Source: Fulvivirga aurantia
GTDB lineage: Bacteria > Bacteroidota > Bacteroidia > Cytophagales > Cyclobacteriaceae
Assembly: GCF_009711475.1 (NCBI RefSeq)
Contig: NZ_SMMD01000642.1
Location: forward strand, 1 to 5,090
Direction: 5' to 3'
DNA length: 5,090 bases
The position numbers and the translations under genes are program-made. Positions 1 to 5,090 of this stretch are shown here, in pieces (the first letter of the stretch is position 1; each line of letters opens with the position of its first letter). Below the pieces are notes generated by a model. The model did no database searches. It was not told where the DNA came from and worked only from the letters and a program-made list of their open reading frames with translations.

Positions 1-965
1 TATACGGGAGTTTTAAAGAAGATTACCTTTTCCAGCTTAAAATTCAGCTGATATACCTTCCCGAAAAGTTGATTGCCACCTATATCACTCTTTATGTTTT
101 ATTGCCACGATTTCTATTAAAGGAAAAATACACCCTATTTTTCACACTGCTCATTTTGTTGCTATTAGCATCGGGTATGTTACATTGGTTTGTGGCGCTA
201 TATATTGAGCGGCCCCTATATTTCCCTAACGAATCCTGGGGGACTTTTCTATACCCAAATAAAATACTCAAATCTGCTACGTATATCTATCCGGTGGTAG
301 TCTTGGCCACTTTGGTGAAATTTTTTAAACATTGGTACAATTACCAGGCTACCAACCAAAAATTAACACAAGAAAAGCTGCAAGCCGAACTGAAGTTTCT
401 AAGAGCACAAGTGCATCCGCATTTTTTATTCAACACGCTCAATAATCTTTACGCGCTTACGCTTAAAAAATCAGACAGCGCTCCGGCTATTGTTTTAAAA
501 TTATCTGACCTACTCAACTACATGCTGTATGAGTGCAATACGGATCGGGTACCCCTTAAAAAAGAAATAGAGTTACTAGAAAATTATGTATCTCTAGAAA
601 AACTCAGGTATGGAGACCACCTCGACATCTCATTTAAAATACGAGGAAATGTAAACGGTAAAATGATCGCTCCCATGTTGATTTTGCCATTTGTCGAAAA
701 CAGCTTTAAACATGGTGTAAGTGGCGAAACTGATGAGGCCTGGGTAAGTATAAACCTTGCGATAAAAGATGAGACGCTTACGCTGAAAGTTGATAACAGT
801 AAAAGTGGCCTGGTTACTAAAGACGAGCAACAGTACAAGGAGGGCATCGGCCTTACCAATGTAAAAAGACGATTGGAACTGCTCTATGAAGATAAATATG
901 ACCTTAAAATCATGGATACCGATGAGTCTTACCTGGTGGTTTTAAAACTTGATATAAATAATTAG
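1..965 (+). CDS. LytS/YehU-type membrane sensor histidine kinase, 5' end cut by window edge
   Basis: This is a sensor kinase that autophosphorylates on histidine and should pass phosphate to the LytTR regulator starting 2 bases after its stop. The frame is open back to the window edge. The first possible in-window start, TTG at 69, lies inside a transmembrane segment, so I read the gene as truncated. It shows 320 residues, counted from the codon at position 3. Three hydrophobic segments are visible at about 9-34, 43-67 and 88-112, typical of the four-or-more-helix N-terminus of this family, followed by a short helical linker (113-136). The His_kinase (PF06580) box is PHFLFN at 139-144, with phosphoacceptor His140 (codon 420-422). 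The HATPase part has the N box FVENSFKHG (230-238), a VDNSKSG G1-like box (263-269) and EGIGLTNVKRRL (280-291). All catalytic motifs look intact. No separate sensory domain is visible, and the signal it senses cannot be told from sequence. Confidence 0.93.
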   Translation, partial: YGSFKEDYLFQLKIQLIYLPEKLIATYITLYVLLPRFLLKEKYTLFFTLLILLLLASGMLHWFVALYIERPLYFPNESWGTFLYPNKILKSATYIYPVVVLATLVKFFKHWYNYQATNQKLTQEKLQAELKFLRAQVHPHFLFNTLNNLYALTLKKSDSAPAIVLKLSDLLNYMLYECNTDRVPLKKEIELLENYVSLEKLRYGDHLDISFKIRGNVNGKMIAPMLILPFVENSFKHGVSGETDEAWVSINLAIKDETLTLKVDNSKSGLVTKDEQQYKEGIGLTNVKRRLELLYEDKYDLKIMDTDESYLVVLKLDINN

Positions 966-967
966 TT

Positions 968-1681
968 ATGGCGATAAAATGCATGATCGTAGATGATGAA
1001 CCTCTGGCTATTGAGGTCATAGAATCTTATGTCGATAGAATTTCTGATCTCGAAGTCACTGCCACGTGTAATAATGCGCTGAAGGCTTTTGAGATGCTTC
1101 AGAAGGAACCTGTCGACCTCATTTTTCTCGACATTCAAATGCCAAAACTTACGGGTATAGATTTTATCAAATCTTTAAAAAACCCACCAAAGATAATCTT
1201 AACAACCGCTTATAGAGATTACGCACTCGAAGGCTACGAGTTAGACGTGATTGATTATCTTCTCAAACCTATCTCTTTCGAAAGATTTATGAAGGCCATT
1301 GGCAAAGTTTATGAAGTACAATCACCAGAAAAAGCAGAGGCTAATGGGGTATCTGAAGATGATGAATATATCTACCTGAAGGCTGATAAAAAGATGGTAA
1401 AAGTGCGTCTGCACGAAATCTTATATATCGAAAGTTTAAAAGATTATGTGCGTGTAAAAACTACAAATAAGGATGTAATTACTCATCAAAAAATAAGCTA
1501 CCTTGAAGAAAAGCTTCCTGAGGAATGCTTTATGAGAATTCACCGCTCATTCATCGTAGCCACTAAAAAAATTGAAACTTACTCAGCCACAATCATTGAA
1601 GTACCCGGTAAAGAGCTTCCGATTGGTCGATTATATAAAAATCAGGTATTAGAGAGACTCAATAGCGAGCATCAGCTTTAA
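968..1681 (+). CDS. LytTR-family response regulator
   Basis: This is a 237-residue cytoplasmic response regulator and the probable phosphorylation partner of the kinase just upstream. The receiver domain covers about residues 3-118. It has the acidic pair Asp9/Asp10 (IVDDEP), phosphoacceptor Asp55 in FLDIQMP, switch Thr79/Thr80 (ILTTAY), and Lys100 followed by Pro (LLKPI). A short acidic linker (about 119-133) leads to a LytTR DNA-binding domain at about 134-232. Its hallmarks are YIYLKADKK, EILYIESLKDYVRV, FMRIHRSFIV and the closing LPIGRLYK. Length and layout are normal for the LytTR class (AgrA/AlgR/LytR-like), which binds paired direct repeats. ATG at 968 comes 2 bases after the kinase stop with no visible Shine-Dalgarno, so translation is probably coupled. 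The target genes are unknown. The stop codon overlaps that of rarA on the other strand. Confidence 0.95.
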   Translation: MAIKCMIVDDEPLAIEVIESYVDRISDLEVTATCNNALKAFEMLQKEPVDLIFLDIQMPKLTGIDFIKSLKNPPKIILTTAYRDYALEGYELDVIDYLLKPISFERFMKAIGKVYEVQSPEKAEANGVSEDDEYIYLKADKKMVKVRLHEILYIESLKDYVRVKTTNKDVITHQKISYLEEKLPEECFMRIHRSFIVATKKIETYSATIIEVPGKELPIGRLYKNQVLERLNSEHQL

Positions 1682-2946
1682 TAGCCGTACTTATCTTTCC
1701 ATAAGGCCTTCAATCTTTTTCTCATTTCTTCTTCACGGGCATTTTTACCAGGATCATAGAGTTTGGAATTTTTAACTTCATCAGGCATAAATTCCATCTC
1801 GACAAAATTATTGGAGAAGTTGTGCGCATATTGGTAGCCCTTGCCATAGCCTTCGTCCTTCATCAATTTAGTAGGTGCATTTCTTATGGCCATTGGCACC
1901 TGTAAATCACCTGTCTGCTTTACTAAACTTTGCGCCTTATTAATAGCCATATAGCTTGCATTACTTTTAGGTGAACAAGCCAGATAAGTCACACATTGGG
2001 ACAAAATAATACGTGCTTCCGGGTAACCAATGACATTAACAGCCTGAAAGGCATTATTTGCGATAACCAATGCTGTTGGATTTGCATTACCAATATCTTC
2101 GGAGGCTAAAATTAGAAGCCTTCTCGCAATAAATTTTACATCTTCACCACCTTCAATCATTCTGGCTAAATAATATACCGATGCATTAGGGTCGCTTCCT
2201 CTTATCGATTTTATAAATGCAGAAATAATATCGTAGTGCTGCTCACCTGTCTTGTCATAAATAGCCACTCTCTGCTGTGCGATGTCCATAACCTTTTTAT
2301 CAGTCACTTCAATTTTATCACCGCTCAAAGAGTCAACTACAAGATCTACAAGGTTGAGTAATTTTCTGGCGTCTCCACCAGATATATTAAGGAGCGCTTT
2401 GTGCTCTTTTATATTTACTTCTTTCTTCTTTAGCTTTTCATCTGATGTGAGCACATGTTTAACCAGATTAAGCAAGTCCTCTTCCTTGAGTGCCTTCAAT
2501 GTATATACCTGACACCGACTTAATAAGGCCGAGTTTACTTCAAATGATGGGTTTTCTGTTGTGGCCCCAATTAGGGTAATTGTTCCTTTTTCCACAGCGC
2601 CCAATAATGCGTCTTGCTGCGACTTATTAAATCTATGAATCTCATCAATAAATAAAATTGCTTTACCTAATCGCTTAGCTTTATCTATGGCCTCTCTCAC
2701 ATCTTTCACTCCCGAACTCACAGCGCTGAGCGTGTAAAAAGGTGACTTTACCGTGTTAGCAATAATATTTGCGATAGTTGTTTTACCAACACCTGGTGGC
2801 CCCCACAAAATCATTGAAGGTACCACTCCGGACTTTATTGTTTTTCTTAAAATACCATTCTCCCCCACCAAGTGCTCCTGGCCTATCAGCTCATCGAGAG
2901 ACGATGGGCGCATTCGCTCAGCTAGTGGCAAACTCGTATCAAACAT
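1678..2946 (-). CDS. rarA: Replication-associated recombination protein A, AAA+ ATPase (RarA/MgsA)
   Basis: This 422-residue AAA+ ATPase belongs to the RarA/MgsA/WRNIP1 family, which acts at stalled or gapped replication forks, is related to clamp-loader subunits and works as a tetramer. The start region PLAERMRPSSLDELIGQEHL (7-26) is the family signature. The Walker A is GPPGVGKT at 49-56, the Walker B is ILFIDEIHRF at 97-106, and sensor 1 is IGATTENPSF at 126-135. The arginine finger is in SALLSRC (Arg144), and sensor 2 is in GGDARKLLN (Arg194). The C-terminal MgsA_C part holds EQHYDIISAFIKSIRGSDP (235-253), ARMIEGGED (261-269), ASEDIGNANP (281-290) and IRNAPTKLMK (354-363). The length is close to the E. 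coli protein of about 447 residues, and nothing is missing. ATG at 2946 is preceded by AT-rich sequence without a Shine-Dalgarno. It stands alone on its strand, between two + strand units. Confidence 0.96.
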   Translation of the reverse strand: MFDTSLPLAERMRPSSLDELIGQEHLVGENGILRKTIKSGVVPSMILWGPPGVGKTTIANIIANTVKSPFYTLSAVSSGVKDVREAIDKAKRLGKAILFIDEIHRFNKSQQDALLGAVEKGTITLIGATTENPSFEVNSALLSRCQVYTLKALKEEDLLNLVKHVLTSDEKLKKKEVNIKEHKALLNISGGDARKLLNLVDLVVDSLSGDKIEVTDKKVMDIAQQRVAIYDKTGEQHYDIISAFIKSIRGSDPNASVYYLARMIEGGEDVKFIARRLLILASEDIGNANPTALVIANNAFQAVNVIGYPEARIILSQCVTYLACSPKSNASYMAINKAQSLVKQTGDLQVPMAIRNAPTKLMKDEGYGKGYQYAHNFSNNFVEMEFMPDEVKNSKLYDPGKNAREEEMRKRLKALWKDKYGY

Positions 2947-2974
2947 GTAATTATTATTTTATGACAACACCCGA

Positions 2975-3004
2975 TTAGGTAACGATTAATTATGCTAAGG
3001 TAGC
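2975..3004 (-). repeat. Paired direct repeat GYTACCTWA, 21-base period, in the divergent spacer
   Basis: Two 9-base copies, GCTACCTTA (3004 down to 2996) and GTTACCTAA (2983 down to 2975), lie in the same orientation on the minus strand. They agree at 7 of 9 positions, and their starts are 21 bases apart, about two helical turns. The first copy contains most of the candidate -7 box of rarA. The arrangement would suit a regulator binding one face of the DNA, but the spacer is short and AT-rich, so chance is a real alternative. Confidence 0.3.
2994..3002 (-). promoter_or_regulatory. rarA: Possible Bacteroidota -7 promoter box for rarA
   Basis: Read on the minus strand this is TACCTTAGC. It matches the Bacteroidota primary-sigma -7 consensus TAnnTTTG at five of the six fixed positions. 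It lies about 47 bases upstream of the rarA ATG, giving an inferred leader of roughly 40 bases. No convincing TTTG -33 box is found at the expected distance: the only nearby TTTG sits directly next to the -7 box, and the next lies about 41 bases upstream. I therefore call it a weak candidate. Confidence 0.35.
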
Positions 3005-3021
3005 AAATTCTAATCCTTAAA

Positions 3022-3909
3022 ATGATAGATTTGATCGTGCCTACAAAACTCAAAATTCATAGCATTTTATTATTTGTGACCTTTATCTATGGTGCAAACT
3101 ATACGGTGGCAAAAATTGCTATGCCGGCATATCTTGAGCCATTCGGATTTATTCTACTAAGAGTAACATGCGGCACGCTTTTATTTTGGATCTTCTCATA
3201 CTTCACTGGCACAGAGAAGGTGCATAAAAGAGACTTAGGCCTTCTTTTTTTATGTGGAATCTTCGGTGTTGCTACCAACCAAATGTTATTTTTTTCGGGC
3301 TTGAACCTTACTACTCCTATAAATGCCTCTGTAATCATGACTACCTCTCCCATCGCTGTTATGATTACTGCCTACTTTTTAGGTAAAGAAAAAATTACAT
3401 GGCTAAAAATAGTAGGAGTGCTTGTTGGGGCCCTTGGAGCTTTTCTACTAATTACCAAAGATGGGGCATCGCTTAACAAAGGCACCTTCTTAGGCGACCT
3501 TCTTGTGCTCATAAATGGGGCGAGCTATGCCGTATATTTAGTGATCGTGAAACCACTCATGGCTAGATATAAAGCTACTACAGTCATCAAGTGGGTTTTC
3601 TTTTTTGGCTGGCTAATTATTATTCCTTTTGGTACTAATCAATTTTTAGATGTGCAATGGGCAACAATACCCATGTATGTTTGGCTGAGTATTGTCTTTG
3701 TAATTGTAATGGCAACATTTCTAGTTTACCTACTCAATGTTTGGTCTCTCAAGTTTGTCAATAGTTCTGTTGTAGGGATTTACATGTACTTACAGCCTGT
3801 TTTCGCCACAATCGTAGCAATCTCGGTGCGTCATGACCCTTTAGATTTTACAACAATTGCTTACTCATTGATAATCATGACAGGAGTTTACTTGGTAAGT
3901 AAAAAATAA
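3022..3909 (+). CDS. DMT-superfamily (EamA) transporter
   Basis: This 295-residue inner-membrane protein has two tandem EamA repeats, the usual ten-helix drug/metabolite transporter plan, commonly used for export of amino acids or other small metabolites. The first repeat covers about residues 13-146. It begins with LFVTFIYGANYTVAKIAMP (17-35), has the helix motif FGFILLRVTCGTLLFW (41-56), then SGLNLTTPINASVIMTTSP (92-110) and the closing EKITWLKIVGVLVGALGAFLL (123-143). The second repeat covers about 157-293. It includes GDLLVLINGASYAVYLV (158-174), a long hydrophobic stretch at about 216-240, and SSVVGIYMYLQPVFATIVA (248-266), ending LVSKK. Length is normal. ATG at 3022 is the first in-frame start after the spacer and places the first helix correctly; no Shine-Dalgarno is seen. 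The substrate cannot be deduced. It probably shares a transcript with the small membrane gene that starts 20 bases after its stop. Confidence 0.93.
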   Translation: MIDLIVPTKLKIHSILLFVTFIYGANYTVAKIAMPAYLEPFGFILLRVTCGTLLFWIFSYFTGTEKVHKRDLGLLFLCGIFGVATNQMLFFSGLNLTTPINASVIMTTSPIAVMITAYFLGKEKITWLKIVGVLVGALGAFLLITKDGASLNKGTFLGDLLVLINGASYAVYLVIVKPLMARYKATTVIKWVFFFGWLIIIPFGTNQFLDVQWATIPMYVWLSIVFVIVMATFLVYLLNVWSLKFVNSSVVGIYMYLQPVFATIVAISVRHDPLDFTTIAYSLIIMTGVYLVSKK

Positions 3910-3933
3910 ATGAGTAACCTTTGGGCACTATGA
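3910..3933 (+). other. Possible seven-residue mini-ORF (MSNLWAL) between the transporter and the small gene
   Basis: ATG at 3910 follows the transporter's TAA directly (TAAATG). It reads seven codons, MSNLWAL, to a TGA at 3931-3933. That stop overlaps the ATG of the next gene as ATGA, the usual geometry of translational coupling. Ribosomes finishing the transporter could reinitiate here and then hand over to the small gene. No Shine-Dalgarno or conservation evidence is available, so it may simply be chance. Confidence 0.2.
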
Positions 3934-3943
3934 GTGGCTTTTT
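3924..3943 (+). other. Short hairpin followed by five T, around the start codon of the small gene
   Basis: CACT (3926-3929) pairs with AGTG (3933-3936) around a three-base ATG loop. A further G-C pair (3924 with 3938) lies beyond one mismatch, and TTTTT follows at 3939-3943. The form resembles a very weak intrinsic terminator or attenuator just after the transporter gene. The loop is the likely ATG of the following gene. With only four contiguous pairs the stem is marginal, so termination here is doubtful. Confidence 0.2.
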
Positions 3944-4112
3944 CTATTTATTGGCTTTAATAAGTGCATTATGGATGATCTACGACATCTGGATGGTAAA
4001 CAGTAATTTAACCAACCAAAACAGAGTGTTGTGGACCTTATTTGCTTTCATCTTTAGCTTGGGTGCCGCAGTAATCTACTATTTCGCCCACAAGCAAAAT
4101 GTTTTAAAATGA
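3930..4112 (+). CDS. Small two-helix membrane protein, PLDc_N-like
   Basis: This 60-residue protein has two hydrophobic helices, at about residues 4-23 and 33-52, joined by a polar loop (VNSNLTNQNR) and ending in a basic tail (HKQNVLK). The second half, VLWTLFAFIFSLGAAVIYYF, follows the pattern of the PLDc_N domain (a Trp, a helix, then Gly and a Tyr near its end). That domain forms the N-terminal anchor of cardiolipin synthases and also occurs as free-standing small proteins. The usual Pro before the Gly is replaced by Ser. No catalytic domain is attached, so no enzymatic role is claimed. I choose ATG at 3930. An in-frame TTG at 3921 would add three residues, but nothing favours it. It lies 20 bases after the transporter gene, probably on the same transcript, and its last 9 bases overlap the threonine aldolase gene on the other strand. 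Confidence 0.7.
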   Translation: MSGFFYLLALISALWMIYDIWMVNSNLTNQNRVLWTLFAFIFSLGAAVIYYFAHKQNVLK

Positions 4113-5090
4113 AAGTGTCTTGATTGCTTGCACTGTTTTTTCCAGCATATCATCGTCATAATCTAAGTGAGTAACAAACCGTACTTCACTTGGCCCGAAG
4201 GGAACTGCCAATACTCCTTTTGCTTTTAATTTATCTAAACAAGCCTCTGCAGTAATTCCATCTTGTAATTCGAAAATTACGATATTGGTTTCTACAGGTA
4301 ACACCTCCTTGACATAACCCTGGTTTTTAAGTACAACTTCAAGCTGCTTGGCCCTATGGTGGTCTTGAGCTAATCGATCAACATGATTATCTAAGGCATA
4401 AATTCCCGCTGCCGCTAAATAGCCAGCTTGCCGCATACCCCCACCAAAATATTTTCTTACTCTCCTTGCTTGCTTCATTAAATCATTGCTGCCCAATAAT
4501 ATAGAACCAACCGGAGCACCGAGACCTTTTGACAAACAAATAGAAATAGTATCAAAATAGTGCCCGTAATCTTCTGACTTATCTCCGGTAGCTACGAGGG
4601 CATTAAAAAGTCGCGCACCATCTAGGTGCATTTTCATACCATGCGCTCGCGAGCCATTACTGATGGAAGAAATTTCCTCAAGTGTGTAACATTTTCCCCC
4701 ACCTTTGTTGACTGTGTTCTCCAATTCTACGATACTGGTTACTGGAAAATGTATGTCATCGACATTGATATTTGCCAGTATTTCATCTAAATCTAACACC
4801 CCTCGATCACCCTCGAGAAGTCTAAATGACAGGCCGCTATTACCTGCGATTCCACCCCCCTCATACTTATAGATATGGGCACCTTTATAGCAAATAATTT
4901 CCTCGTAAGGCCTTGATAATACGTTTATTCCGATTTGATTTGTCATGGTGCCAGAGGGGCAAAATATAGAGGCTTCCATGTTGAACATCTCAGCACATTT
5001 TTGTTCGAGCAAATTAACATTTGGGTCTTCTCCGAAAACGTCATCACCCACTTTGGCCTGCATCATAACTTCGAGCATTTCCGAAGTTGG
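4104..5090 (-). CDS. ltaE: Low-specificity L-threonine aldolase, 5' end cut by window edge
   Basis: This is a PLP-dependent fold-type I enzyme that cleaves L-threonine or L-allo-threonine to glycine and acetaldehyde in the cytoplasm. The frame stays open to the window edge: four codons (P-T-S-E) precede the first in-window ATG at 5078, which corresponds to about residue 16 of family members. Roughly 11 residues, normally of the form RSDTVTK, are therefore missing. Counting from that Met, VGDDVFGEDP (10-19) is the N-terminal signature and PSGTMTNQ (41-48) is the phosphate-binding region. GAHIYKYEGGG (66-76) carries the His that stacks on PLP. HLDGARLFNA (151-160) holds Asp153 and Arg156, SKGLGAPVGS (183-192) holds the Schiff-base Lys184, and VRFVTHLD (299-306) holds the carboxylate-binding Arg300. 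The 31-residue Asp-to-Lys spacing fits the Thermotoga enzyme as I remember it. All active-site residues seem present. Substrate stereopreference cannot be judged. Confidence 0.95.
   Translation of the reverse strand, partial: PTSEMLEVMMQAKVGDDVFGEDPNVNLLEQKCAEMFNMEASIFCPSGTMTNQIGINVLSRPYEEIICYKGAHIYKYEGGGIAGNSGLSFRLLEGDRGVLDLDEILANINVDDIHFPVTSIVELENTVNKGGGKCYTLEEISSISNGSRAHGMKMHLDGARLFNALVATGDKSEDYGHYFDTISICLSKGLGAPVGSILLGSNDLMKQARRVRKYFGGGMRQAGYLAAAGIYALDNHVDRLAQDHHRAKQLEVVLKNQGYVKEVLPVETNIVIFELQDGITAEACLDKLKAKGVLAVPFGPSEVRFVTHLDYDDDMLEKTVQAIKTLSF

Noticed and set aside
69..71. TTG at 69 as the true start of the kinase
   Set aside because: It falls in the middle of a membrane helix, and 22 in-frame codons that fit the family continue upstream to the window edge, so the gene starts outside the window.
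584..859. Minus-strand open frames within the kinase gene (including 630-830)
   Set aside because: They lie wholly inside a well-supported kinase gene in antisense, have no recognisable domain and low-complexity Ser/Leu/Thr composition; shadows of the real frame.
2282..2512. Plus-strand open frame inside rarA
   Set aside because: Antisense to conserved RarA sequence; its Ser/Phe/Leu-rich product is what reverse-strand reading of AT-rich coding DNA gives.
2753..2978. Two overlapping plus-strand frames over the rarA 5' end
   Set aside because: They cover the Walker A region in antisense, show no domain, and neither has a supported start; taken as shadows.
2972..2988. CGATTA repeated at 2972 and 2983 (11-base period) as a LytTR site
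   Set aside because: The copies do not fit the LytTR consensus and a six-base repeat in this AT-rich spacer is weak evidence.
2973..3015. Inverted repeat GATTAG ... CTAATC in the divergent spacer as a hairpin or operator
   Set aside because: Only six base pairs separated by over 30 bases in AT-rich sequence; easily expected by chance and not followed by a T-run.
3099..3353. Minus-strand open frame inside the EamA transporter
   Set aside because: Antisense to the first EamA repeat, no recognisable motif, no independent promoter or start signal.
5076..5078. ATG at 5078 as the true start of threonine aldolase
   Set aside because: Family members have about 15 more residues before this Met, and the codons P-T-S-E upstream continue the usual N-terminal pattern; the start lies beyond the right edge.

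Overview
The window looks like ordinary chromosomal housekeeping and signalling DNA from a marine or soil member of the Bacteroidota, most likely the Cytophagales (Fulvivirga/Roseivirga-like). This is inferred from protein style: a LytS-type kinase followed by a LytTR regulator, a Bacteroidota-type RarA, and a DMT transporter with the N-terminal pattern FIYGANYTVAK. Other support is the AT-rich base composition, the near absence of Shine-Dalgarno sequences, and a -7-like box (TACCTTAG, close to TAnnTTTG) upstream of rarA. No 16S or other marker gene is present, so the genus is not fixed.

Layout from left to right. A membrane sensor histidine kinase of the LytS/YehU type is cut by the left edge. 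It is followed after 2 bases by its LytTR response regulator, and together they form a two-component operon on the + strand. The regulator's stop codon overlaps the stop codon of rarA, a replication-fork AAA+ ATPase on the - strand. A 75-base divergent spacer separates rarA from a + strand DMT/EamA transporter and a 60-residue two-helix membrane protein, which probably share one transcript. The small gene then overlaps by 9 bases the 3' end of a - strand threonine aldolase gene, whose first ~11 codons lie beyond the right edge.

How the genes work together: only the kinase/regulator pair is a clear functional unit. RarA (fork repair), the DMT exporter and threonine aldolase (glycine/threonine metabolism) look like independent genes packed tightly. 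The window is almost entirely coding. Both convergent junctions overlap, so neither leaves room for a terminator between the genes.

I do not see a new defence, mobile or biosynthetic system here. There is no tRNA, rRNA, CRISPR array, transposase or attachment site. The items worth a second look are small: the two overlapping convergent 3' ends, a 21-base-period direct repeat in the divergent promoter region, and a mini-ORF plus hairpin and T-run around the start of the small membrane-protein gene.
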